In this document: positions 1 to 5,518 of the stretch, in pieces
Numbering within the stretch: the stretch's first letter is position 1
How the letters are laid out: every line of letters starts with the position of its first letter
Source of the DNA: Sediminibacterium sp.
GTDB taxonomy: Bacteria > Bacteroidota > Bacteroidia > Chitinophagales > Chitinophagaceae
Length of the DNA stretch: 5,518 nt
Direction: 5' to 3'
Assembly (NCBI GenBank): GCA_030158535.1
Contig: JAOASV010000292.1
Coordinates: 1-5,518 of the forward strand
Notes under the pieces: model-generated
The model's database searches: none
The model's input: only the letters and a program-made list of their open reading frames with translations
Told to the model about the DNA's origin: nothing
Translations under genes and position numbers: made by a program

Positions 1-309
1 ACCATGTTCTTTTGGTTTGGGTCTAACGTATATATATGGCAGTTTTAATTGATCTGCAGCCATAGCACCCCAAGGAATACCTGCTGTTGCTACACCTGCT
101 AATGTGTCGGCATCGCCAAATTTTTCGAAGATGACATTGCACATTTCGCTTTTTATGAAGTCTCTTACATACGGGAATGAAAGTACTTTTCTATTATCAC
201 AATAAATTGGACTCTTCCATCCACTTGCCCAAGTAAATGGATCGTTAGGACTTAATTTTACGGCTGCTACTTGTAGTAACTTTTCTGCAACGGCTATCTC
301 GTTTGTCAT
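1..309 (-). CDS. pyrE: Orotate phosphoribosyltransferase, N-terminal half (3' end beyond window)
   Basis: The reverse strand encodes 103 residues starting MTNEIAVAEKLL and running off the left edge in frame. PyrE joins orotate to PRPP to give orotidine 5'-monophosphate, the fifth step of de novo pyrimidine synthesis, in the cytoplasm as a dimer. Visible family marks are FTWASGWKSPIYCDNR (residues 25-40), the GVATAGIPWG segment (72-81) and the start of the mobile catalytic loop, RPKPKEHG (96-103), with Lys100 and His102 matching the conserved loop Lys and His of OPRTases. The missing half should hold the PRPP-binding motif; full proteins are about 210 residues. The ATG at 309 gives the normal family N-terminus. 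No clear Shine-Dalgarno is present, as is usual in Bacteroidota. The gene is divergent from the Nudix gene across 72 bp. Identification is firm; completeness cannot be judged here. Confidence 0.96.
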   Translation of the reverse strand, partial: MTNEIAVAEKLLQVAAVKLSPNDPFTWASGWKSPIYCDNRKVLSFPYVRDFIKSEMCNVIFEKFGDADTLAGVATAGIPWGAMAADQLKLPYIYVRPKPKEHG

Positions 310-381
310 GCTTCAAATTTAGGGTCTATTTTAGAATAAATTGTATGAACAATTCAAAAAATAGTAGACATTTGATACACA
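310..381. promoter_or_regulatory. Divergent pyrE / Nudix intergenic promoter region
   Basis: This 72-bp AT-rich spacer must carry the start signals of both divergent genes unless they are read from further away. On the minus strand, TAAATTTG (321 down to 314) is an exact match to the Bacteroidota -7 consensus TAnnTTTG. It lies so close to the pyrE ATG that the transcript would be nearly leaderless, and I see no TTTG or TTG at a normal -33 distance. On the plus strand, GACATTTG (367-374) matches the -7 consensus with one mismatch and has a TTG 23 nt upstream. Both promoter calls are weak; the divergent layout itself is certain. Confidence 0.35.
339..354. promoter_or_regulatory. Palindrome in the divergent spacer, possible operator
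   Basis: AATTGT-ATGA-ACAATT is a perfect inverted repeat with 6-bp arms and a 4-bp centre, near the middle of the pyrE/Nudix spacer. Its size and place fit a binding site for a dimeric regulator acting on one or both divergent promoters. In AT-rich DNA a short palindrome like this can also arise by chance, and no regulator gene is visible in the window. Confidence 0.2.
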
Positions 382-816
382 ATGGATTTACCTATCATTA
401 CAGCAGCTGGAGGACTTGTTCAAAACAACGAAGGGGCATTTTTGCTCATGTTTAGGCGTGGTTTTTGGGATTTGCCCAAAGGAAAGCTTGATCCTAACGA
501 ATCTATTCCTGAATGTGCCGTAAGAGAAGTACAGGAAGAAACAGGGTTACAAACAATATCGCTTGGGGCTTTTATATGTATGACTACACATACCTATTTT
601 GATACATGGTTACAAAAGGACGTAGTAAAGGAAACCCATTGGTACAGTATGAAAGCAGCTGCTTTGGACGCAGAAACTCTTGTTCCTCAAACCGAAGAAG
701 ATATTGAAAAGATTGAGTGGGTACTCATGGAAAACTTACCACAATACCTGGTTCAAACCTACCCTACTATACGCAGTGTTTTTGATGCGTTTAACGGAGG
801 TAGCCCAAAATTTTAA
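382..816 (+). CDS. Nudix hydrolase, compact single-domain form
   Basis: This 144-residue cytoplasmic protein carries a perfect Nudix box (GX5EX7REUXEEXGU) at residues 34-56, with Gly34, Glu40, Arg48, Glu49, Glu52, Glu53 and Gly55 in place. Such enzymes hydrolyse a nucleoside diphosphate linked to another moiety, using metal ions held by the box glutamates. The leading AAGGLVQNN strand (8-16) and FRRGFWDLPKGKLD (24-37) are typical. The substrate cannot be read from sequence; dinucleoside polyphosphate, NDP-sugar or damaged-nucleotide hydrolysis are all possible. The start is fixed because an in-frame TGA lies at 373-375. From memory, many Bacteroidota Nudix proteins encoded beside pyrE have roughly 60 extra N-terminal residues; this one does not, and pyrE leaves no room for them. 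Its 3' end overlaps the convergent decarboxylase gene by 26 bp. No terminator hairpin is visible after the stop. Confidence 0.93.
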   Translation: MDLPIITAAGGLVQNNEGAFLLMFRRGFWDLPKGKLDPNESIPECAVREVQEETGLQTISLGAFICMTTHTYFDTWLQKDVVKETHWYSMKAAALDAETLVPQTEEDIEKIEWVLMENLPQYLVQTYPTIRSVFDAFNGGSPKF

Positions 817-2221
817 GCATCGATTGTGCGGTTTGCTCTTTAGCATATACCCATTCTACAAGTTTGCCACTTTTATCTCTTTCTACAATAACGTGTTTAG
901 GAGAAGGAATTAAGCAGTGCTTGATACCACCATAACCACTAATTTGATCTTGATAAGCACCCGTATGGAAAAATCCTACATACAGCGGTTCTTTATTGGA
1001 TTCTTGATCTTTAGGATCTTGGGTTTTTAGTTTTGGTAAGAACACTTCATTGATATGTTCTTCTGAGTCGTAGTAATCATGACTATCGCAGGTAATACCT
1101 CCTAGTACAACGCGGTGGTATTCATTGTCCCATTTATTGACAGGAAGCATCAAAAACTTTTCTCCAATACCCCAGGTATCTGGAAGTGTAGTAATGAAAG
1201 ACGAATCAATCATATACCAACACTCTCTATCGTTCTGATTTTTTTCAGCGAGTACACTATAAATGTGTGCCATACTTTCTCCAACGGTGTAGCTACCAAA
1301 TTCTGTGTAGATATTTGGCATAGGAACCTTGGCTTTTTTACAAGCCTTTTTAATATTGCTCACAATTTCATTGATCATGAACTGGTAGTCGTATTCAAAT
1401 CCGAGTGAGTGTTTGATAGGAAATCCACCACCAATATTAATAGAGTCTAACTCTGGACAAATCTTTTTTAATTGACAATAGAGGTTGATGATTTTATTTA
1501 ATTCAGACCAGTAATAAATATCATCTTTAATCCCTTTGTTTAAAAAGATATGTAACATTTTTAATTGAAACTTGTCTTCGTTCCCTTCAATTTCATCTAC
1601 ATAAAATTCTAAAATATCTTTTGCACGAATGCCTAGTCTTGACGTGTAAAAAGGAAAATTAGGTTCTTCCTCTGCAGCTACTCTAATACCCACTCTAAAT
1701 GGTTGTTTGGCACCACGTTTGTAGGCCATGAGTTCCTCTTTGTTGTCCAAAATAGGAATTACATTTTTAAAACCAGTATTGATGAGTTTGGTAATACGAG
1801 ATGTGTAAGACTTTTGTTTGTAGCCATTACAAATAATGTAGGTGTCTTTATTTATTTTTCTACGCTGATACAGTCTATTGATAATTTCAATATCGTATGC
1901 ATAAGATGTTTCTAAATGAATATTATGCTTTAACGCCTCTTCTACTACAAATGAAAAGTGAGAGCTTTTAGTACAATAGCAATAAAAATATTCACCCTCG
2001 TATTTGTGCTTTTTAAAAGCAGCCTGAAACATATCTTTTGCCTTGTTAATTTGCATACCAATTTTTGGCAGGTATGTTAACTTTAAAGGGGTACCATGCT
2101 TTTCAATAATCTTTTTTAAATCTAAATCATTGAATTGTAAGTAACCATTATCATTTACTTCAAAACCTGGTTGAGGGAAGTGGAATGTTTGGTTTACGAG
2201 CGAGGTATAAGTATTGTTCAT
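791..2221 (-). CDS. speA: Arginine decarboxylase, short Bacteroidota form (fold III PLP enzyme)
   Basis: This 476-residue protein matches the short arginine decarboxylases of Bacteroidota, which would turn arginine into agmatine for putrescine and spermidine synthesis. It has the alanine-racemase-like PLP barrel followed by a C-terminal beta domain. Lys85 in YCYCTKSSHF is the likely PLP lysine, His224 in MLHIFLNKG the ring-stacking position, and GGGFP (264-268) the phosphate-binding loop. Glu307 in TEFGS fits the glutamate that contacts the pyridine nitrogen. Cys378-Asp379 in CDSHD and GAY (421-423) match the cross-dimer active-site residues of ornithine decarboxylase. It is far shorter than E. 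coli SpeA (about 658 residues). The start is fixed by a TAA directly before the ATG. A weak -7-like CAAGTTTG lies at 2259-2252 (minus). The gene follows rplT on the same strand, but a terminator separates them, so it is probably transcribed alone. Substrate choice (arginine rather than another basic amino acid) rests on family resemblance. Confidence 0.88.
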   Translation of the reverse strand: MNNTYTSLVNQTFHFPQPGFEVNDNGYLQFNDLDLKKIIEKHGTPLKLTYLPKIGMQINKAKDMFQAAFKKHKYEGEYFYCYCTKSSHFSFVVEEALKHNIHLETSYAYDIEIINRLYQRRKINKDTYIICNGYKQKSYTSRITKLINTGFKNVIPILDNKEELMAYKRGAKQPFRVGIRVAAEEEPNFPFYTSRLGIRAKDILEFYVDEIEGNEDKFQLKMLHIFLNKGIKDDIYYWSELNKIINLYCQLKKICPELDSINIGGGFPIKHSLGFEYDYQFMINEIVSNIKKACKKAKVPMPNIYTEFGSYTVGESMAHIYSVLAEKNQNDRECWYMIDSSFITTLPDTWGIGEKFLMLPVNKWDNEYHRVVLGGITCDSHDYYDSEEHINEVFLPKLKTQDPKDQESNKEPLYVGFFHTGAYQDQISGYGGIKHCLIPSPKHVIVERDKSGKLVEWVYAKEQTAQSMLKILGYLR

Positions 2222-2282
2222 TTACGCGGTTGCTTTAAAATGGGTGAACGACAAACTTGAAATAATAGATGTATAAACGAAT

Positions 2283-2320
2283 AAAAAAACCGAACAGTAT
2301 ATATACTACTCGGTTTTTTT
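2283..2320 (-). terminator. Intrinsic terminator of the thrS-infC-rpmI-rplT cluster
   Basis: An 11-bp perfect inverted repeat (2283-2293 AAAAAAACCGA against 2310-2320 TCGGTTTTTTT) encloses a 12-bp palindrome AGTATATATACT (2296-2307), so the stem can extend after a small internal loop. Read on the minus strand it starts 25 nt after the rplT stop codon and ends in seven T, the usual form of a rho-independent terminator. The symmetry gives it a U-run in both directions, but no plus-strand gene lies next to it, so the minus-strand role is the one needed. Confidence 0.85.
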
Positions 2321-2345
2321 ATATTATTTTTTACAGTAAGCTACC

Positions 2346-2690
2346 TTATTTAACTTGGTCAACTAAAGCCTTGAAGCTAGCTGGCTCGTTCATAGCAAGG
2401 TCTGCTAATACTTTACGGTTAAGTTCGATACCCTTTGTGCTTAATTTATTGATAAATTGGCTGTAAGTAAGTCCTTCTTGTCTAACCGCTGCGTTGATAC
2501 GTGCAATCCATAATTGACGGTATTCACGCTTTTTAAGTTTACGACCTACATAAGAATAAGTCAAACCTTTTTCAACGATATTTTTGGCTACTGTATAAAC
2601 GTTTTTACGTTTACCGTAGAACCCTTTTGCTTGCTTAAGAATTCTTTTTCTCCTAGCTCTCGATGCAACTGCATTTTTTGAACGTGGCAT
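2346..2690 (-). CDS. rplT: 50S ribosomal protein L20
   Basis: This 114-residue, strongly basic protein begins MPRSKNAVASRARRKRILKQ and carries the L20 family core KKREYRQLWIARINAA (53-68). L20 binds 23S rRNA early in 50S assembly; its long basic N-terminal helix (about residues 1-60) threads through rRNA and the C-terminal domain is globular. In E. coli and B. subtilis the C-terminal domain also binds its own mRNA and represses the operon. Length is normal for the family (about 115-120). It is the last gene of the cluster, 87 nt after rpmI, and is followed by a strong terminator. The spacer before it holds only a minor 4-bp hairpin (TACC 2712-2715 with GGTA 2721-2724) and no clear Shine-Dalgarno. 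The E. coli followers pheS and pheT are absent here. Confidence 0.98.
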   Translation of the reverse strand: MPRSKNAVASRARRKRILKQAKGFYGKRKNVYTVAKNIVEKGLTYSYVGRKLKKREYRQLWIARINAAVRQEGLTYSQFINKLSTKGIELNRKVLADLAMNEPASFKALVDQVK

Positions 2691-2777
2691 ATTAATTTGT
2701 TTGAAAGCGCCTACCTAATGGGTAATTGCTGTTTGATAATGTTGTTTGTGAATGGTACTTCTAAAAATTAACCAGGA

Positions 2778-2978
2778 TTAACCTTTTAAACGTAATAAAC
2801 GAAGAACGAAGTCTTTGTTTGTAGAGTCTACTAAACCTTTTTTGTTTAGGGCTCTTTTACGTTTTTTAGATTTTTTGGTTAAGATGTGCCTTTTAAATGG
2901 CTTTTGGAAAGTTACTTCACCACTACCAGTGACTTTGAAACGCTTCTTTGCGCTTGAGTTTGTTTTTACCTTTGGCAT
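2778..2978 (-). CDS. rpmI: 50S ribosomal protein L35
   Basis: This 66-residue, very Lys/Arg-rich protein starts MPKVKTNSSAKKRFKVTGSG and continues with the family's basic run around FKRHILTKKSKKRKR (29-43). L35 is a small 50S protein that packs against 23S rRNA near L15 and L20. Length and start are typical (64-66 residues). It sits between infC (115-nt gap) and rplT (87-nt gap), as in most bacteria, and is almost certainly co-transcribed with both. The ATG lies 5 nt after a 7-bp hairpin (2984-3001), so access to this start codon may depend on RNA folding. That would fit the family-wide pattern in which L35 and L20 are translationally co-regulated. Confidence 0.97.
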   Translation of the reverse strand: MPKVKTNSSAKKRFKVTGSGEVTFQKPFKRHILTKKSKKRKRALNKKGLVDSTNKDFVLRLLRLKG

Positions 2979-2983
2979 GTTAA

Positions 2984-3065
2984 TAATCTTGTTAAAGATT
3001 ACACCCTACTGGCGGTCTTGCACAGGCGAGACACTTGTTGAGCCATTTGGGAAATTGGGATGCAA
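2984..3065 (-). promoter_or_regulatory. Candidate structured mRNA leader before rpmI (possible L20 operator)
   Basis: The infC-rpmI gap is 115 nt, longer than the other gaps in the cluster, and is rich in complementary segments. On the transcript, UUGCAUCC (3065-3058) can pair with GGGUGUAA (3006-2999) as an 8-bp helix with two G-U pairs. Inside it, UGGC (3045-3042) pairs with GCCA (3013-3010), and 3032-3015 forms a hairpin with GUCU/AGAC, one mismatch, GC/GC and a 4-nt loop. Next to the start codon, UAAUCUU (3001-2995) pairs with AAGAUUA (2990-2984). The first and last helices share bases 2999-3001 and so exclude one another. In E. coli L20 represses rpmI-rplT from this same interval, which makes an autogenous operator plausible. 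The fold was found by eye; no energy calculation or comparison supports it yet. Confidence 0.4.
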
Positions 3066-3093
3066 AATTATGGATAATCTCCTATTTGAGCAA

Positions 3094-3666
3094 CTATTTC
3101 TTTTTACCTGTTTTAGGAGTAAAAATGGCAAACATACGTTTACCCTCTAGTTTAGGCATACTTTCTAGGGTACCAGCTTCTGCAAGACGCTCTGCAAACT
3201 TAAGGAGTAGTAATTGGCCTCTGTCCTGGAACATAATGGCTCTACCCTTAAATTGAACGTAAGCTTTAACCTTATTACCGTCTTTTAGGAACTTTTCGGC
3301 GTGTTTTGCCTTAAAGTCAAAGTCATGATCGTCGGTACTTGGCGTAAATCTGATTTCTTTGATTTCAGATTGCTTGGAATTGGCTTTCATTTCCTTCTCC
3401 TTGCGCTTTTTCTCGTATAAGAACTTTTTATAATCTATTACCTTACAAACTGGAGGATCTGCGGTTGGAGATATTTCAACAAGGTCTAATTCTTGTTCTT
3501 GAGCAATTTTAAGTGCCTCTTGTGTAGAATAAACGCCTACTTCAACGTTATCGCCTACTAAACGTACCTGGGGTACTCTAATTCTGTCGTTAATTCGGTG
3601 TTCTGGTTCTTGTTGTCTTTGAAACCTTGGGTTAAATCTTCCGCCGCCTCTTGGTGGTAATGCCAT
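3094..3666 (-). CDS. infC: Translation initiation factor IF-3
   Basis: This 190-residue protein binds the 30S subunit, prevents early joining of 50S and checks start-codon pairing. An Arg/Pro/Gly-rich lead (residues 1-22, MALPPRGGGRFNPRF) precedes the N-terminal domain, marked by HRINDRIRVPQVRL (23-36), DLVEISPTADPPVCKVIDY (61-79) and KFLYEKKRKEKE (81-92). A Lys-rich linker leads to the C-terminal domain (about 100-187) with KEIRFTPSTDDHDFDFKAKH (103-122) and LEGKRMFAIFTP (173-184). Length is slightly above the E. coli protein (180) because of the leading segment. The start is a plain ATG, whereas E. coli uses a rare AUU for autoregulation, so that control is not available at this start. It lies 53 nt after thrS and should be in the same transcript. 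No Shine-Dalgarno is visible. Confidence 0.98.
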   Translation of the reverse strand: MALPPRGGGRFNPRFQRQQEPEHRINDRIRVPQVRLVGDNVEVGVYSTQEALKIAQEQELDLVEISPTADPPVCKVIDYKKFLYEKKRKEKEMKANSKQSEIKEIRFTPSTDDHDFDFKAKHAEKFLKDGNKVKAYVQFKGRAIMFQDRGQLLLLKFAERLAEAGTLESMPKLEGKRMFAIFTPKTGKKK

Positions 3667-3719
3667 TAAAACTTGTTTTGTTAGTAATATTTTGAAGGAT
3701 AAAGATAAAGCTATTTAGG

Positions 3720-5518
3720 CTATTCGCCGGATTTACGTTCATGAATTTCCTGAATAATTGCATCGATAAATACCTGCGTGTCCTGCATACCTAAATCTCC
3801 CTTGCCTTGTCTGCGCACCGAAAGCTTGTTTTCGAGGGTTTCTTTCTCCCCCACTACAAGCATATATGGAACGCGTTGAAGTTCGGTATCTCTAATTTTT
3901 TTACCAATTTTTTCAGATCTGTCATCTATCTCAACCCTTACCCCTGCTGCTTTTAGCTGTTTTTTAACGCTTTCTGCAAACTCCATAAACTTATCGGAGA
4001 TAGGTAAGATTTTTACCTGTAAAGGTGCCAACCAAACCGGGAATTTACCAGCATAGTGTTCTAGTAAAAATCCAATAAAACGTTCGTGGGTACCAAGTGG
4101 TGCACGGTGAATAATCAGTGGAACTTCAGGCTGATTGTTTTGGTTATTATAACTTAATTTGAATTTATTGCCTGAATTAAAGTCTACTTGGTTGGTTGCA
4201 AGGGTAAATTCTCTACCAATTGCACTCCAAATTTGAACGTCAATTTTAGGGCCATAAAACGCAGCTTCGTCCGGAACCTCGATATAAGGGATTTCAGATT
4301 CAATAAGTACTTGACGTACCATCGCTTCTGTTTCTTTCCATAAAGCTGGTTCATTTACATATTTGGCGCCTAATTTTGAAGGCTCGTGTAAGCTTAAACG
4401 CATCACGTATTTATCAATACCAAATATTTTAAAGTACTTGGTATACATGTCATTTACAGCTCTAAATTCTGCGGCAAATTGTTCTTTGTTACAATAAATA
4501 TGCGCATCATTCATGTGTAAGCAACGTACACGCATCAGTCCAAATAATTCACCACTTTGTTCATATCTGTAACAAGTTCCATATTCAGCAATACGGTATG
4601 GTAAGTCTTTGTAACTTTTTGGTTCTGCATCAAAAATTTTATGGTGATGCGGACAGTTCATTGCTTTCAAATAATACTTGGTACCATCAAGTTCCATTGG
4701 CGGAAACATACTATCTGCATAGTATGGTAAGTGACCACTTGTGAGGTACATACTTTCTTTAGCAATATGCGGTGTTACAACTCGCTTATACCCTGCAATT
4801 TCTTCCGTTTCTTTTGCTAATTTTTCTAATTCTTCAATAATGATGGTACCGTTGGGTAACCATAAAGGAAGACCCTGACCCACATCATCATCCATGGTAA
4901 AAATACCTAGCTCTTTACCTAGTTTTCGGTGGTCTCTTTTTTTAGCTTCTTCAAGCATTAAAAGGTATGCATCTAATTCCTTTTGATTGGGGAAAGTCAC
5001 GCCATACAAGCGTGTTAGCATTTTATTTTTTTCGTTACCCTTCCAATATGCACCAGCAATATTGGTAAGTTTGATGGCTTTAATAGCTCCTGTATTTGGA
5101 ATGTGTGGCCCTCTACACAAGTCGGTAAAATTACCTTGTGAGTAGAGTGTGATATTACCATCTTGTAGACCTTCTAATAAATCTAATTTGTACGGATCAT
5201 TACGCTCAGTAAAATAAGCGATGGCATCTGCTTTAGAAATTTCTTTTCTTGTAAATGTATTGGCTTGTTTTGCAAGCTCATTCATTTTTCTTTCGATGGC
5301 AATTAAATCATCTTCCGTTAAATGACGATCACCTAAATCTATATCGTAATAAAATCCTTTATCAAGTGCTGGCCCAACCCAAAATTTTACGCCAGGATAT
5401 AAAGCTTCAACAGCTTCTGCCATTAAGTGTGCAGATGAGTGCCAAAAAGTATTTTTACCTGCATCATCATCCCAGGTTAATAATTGTAAAGAAGCGTCTG
5501 CTGTAATGGGTCTAGTAC
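3720..5518 (-). CDS. thrS: Threonyl-tRNA synthetase (5' end beyond window)
   Basis: The reverse strand is open from the TAG at 3720-3722 to the right edge and gives 598 residues; the first ATG at 5423 is internal. Reading on to 5516 adds the end of the TGS domain and the editing-domain motif HSSAH (visible residues 26-30). By comparison with E. coli ThrRS (642), about 45-50 residues are missing. The enzyme attaches threonine to tRNA-Thr and clears mischarged Ser-tRNA. The editing-site segment DLCRGPHIPNTG has Cys134. The three zinc ligands of the class II core are present: Cys288 (MNCPHH), His339 (NDAHIY) and His470 (IHRAP). Motif 2 Arg317 and Glu319 (CYRYEQSG) and motif 3 Arg479 (GTHERF) are intact. 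The anticodon-binding domain follows (about 495-598). It heads the cluster with infC 53 nt downstream. The upstream leader is outside the window, so its regulation cannot be judged. Confidence 0.98.
   Translation of the reverse strand, partial: TRPITADASLQLLTWDDDAGKNTFWHSSAHLMAEAVEALYPGVKFWVGPALDKGFYYDIDLGDRHLTEDDLIAIERKMNELAKQANTFTRKEISKADAIAYFTERNDPYKLDLLEGLQDGNITLYSQGNFTDLCRGPHIPNTGAIKAIKLTNIAGAYWKGNEKNKMLTRLYGVTFPNQKELDAYLLMLEEAKKRDHRKLGKELGIFTMDDDVGQGLPLWLPNGTIIIEELEKLAKETEEIAGYKRVVTPHIAKESMYLTSGHLPYYADSMFPPMELDGTKYYLKAMNCPHHHKIFDAEPKSYKDLPYRIAEYGTCYRYEQSGELFGLMRVRCLHMNDAHIYCNKEQFAAEFRAVNDMYTKYFKIFGIDKYVMRLSLHEPSKLGAKYVNEPALWKETEAMVRQVLIESEIPYIEVPDEAAFYGPKIDVQIWSAIGREFTLATNQVDFNSGNKFKLSYNNQNNQPEVPLIIHRAPLGTHERFIGFLLEHYAGKFPVWLAPLQVKILPISDKFMEFAESVKKQLKAAGVRVEIDDRSEKIGKKIRDTELQRVPYMLVVGEKETLENKLSVRRQGKGDLGMQDTQVFIDAIIQEIHERKSGE

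Noticed and set aside
680..913. 77-residue plus-strand open frame
   Set aside because: It lies in another frame of the Nudix gene and antisense to the decarboxylase, with no recognisable domain; both overlapped genes are well supported.
1115..1408. 97-residue plus-strand open frame, and a similar one at 1703-1915
   Set aside because: Both are antisense to conserved parts of the arginine decarboxylase and show no family features.
2269..2466. 65-residue plus-strand open frame
   Set aside because: It runs through the terminator hairpin and antisense to rplT, with no protein family likeness.
2712..2724. Small hairpin TACC/GGTA before rplT as a second regulatory site
   Set aside because: Only four base pairs, no wider pairing found, and easily expected by chance.
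2815..3150. 111-residue plus-strand open frame, and the overlapping one at 3035-3256
   Set aside because: Antisense to rpmI, the infC-rpmI spacer and infC; the composition reflects Lys-rich genes read backwards.
3667..3719. Internal promoter between thrS and infC (TAGCTTTA resembling TAnnTTTG)
   Set aside because: The last base of the consensus is wrong and no -33 element is placed at a suitable distance; co-transcription from thrS explains infC expression.
5421..5423. ATG at 5423 as the start of thrS
   Set aside because: The frame stays open to the window edge and encodes the TGS end and the essential HSSAH editing motif, so this Met is internal and the gene is cut by the window.
5255..5506. 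83-residue plus-strand open frame
   Set aside because: Antisense to the conserved N-terminal half of thrS.
1..5518. A novel defence, mobile or biosynthetic system
   Set aside because: All genes belong to known housekeeping families with intact motifs. No transposase, integrase, direct repeats, array or unexplained gene is present.

Overview
The window looks like a chromosomal housekeeping segment from an AT-rich member of the Bacteroidota. The evidence is protein style: PyrE with FTWASGWKSPIYCDNR, ThrRS with IGREFTLATNQVDF and IHRAPLGTHERF, an IF3 that starts MALPP, and a short arginine decarboxylase with YCYCTKSSHFSF. The genes also lack clear Shine-Dalgarno sequences. The sequences most resemble the Chitinophagia/Sphingobacteriia group as I remember it, but placement below phylum is inference.

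Layout from left to right. Positions 1-309 (minus) hold the first 103 residues of pyrE (orotate phosphoribosyltransferase), cut by the window edge at its catalytic loop. A 72-bp divergent spacer (310-381) separates it from a compact Nudix hydrolase on the plus strand (382-816), the only plus-strand gene. The Nudix gene runs tail-to-tail into an arginine decarboxylase gene (791-2221, minus), and the two coding regions overlap by 26 bp. Upstream of the decarboxylase is a strong intrinsic terminator (2283-2320). It closes the classical translation cluster read on the minus strand: thrS (3720 to beyond 5518, 5' end missing), infC (3094-3666), rpmI (2778-2978) and rplT (2346-2690). There is no gene-free stretch longer than about 125 bp.

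Function. ThrRS charges tRNA-Thr, IF3 controls fidelity and subunit joining at initiation, and L35 and L20 are large-subunit proteins, so the cluster supplies the translation machinery. Its order thrS-infC-rpmI-rplT matches E. coli, but pheS-pheT do not follow here; a terminator and a polyamine gene do. The decarboxylase would make agmatine from arginine, the first step of the arginine route to putrescine and spermidine. PyrE makes OMP in pyrimidine synthesis.

The most interesting non-coding part is the 115-nt infC-rpmI spacer. It can fold into a long-range 8-bp helix enclosing a hairpin, and this helix is mutually exclusive with a second hairpin lying 5 nt before the rpmI start codon. That is where L20 autogenous control acts in E. 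coli, so a ribosomal-protein leader is plausible though unproven. I saw no mobile elements, CRISPR arrays, tRNA or rRNA genes, and nothing that clearly makes up a new multi-gene system.
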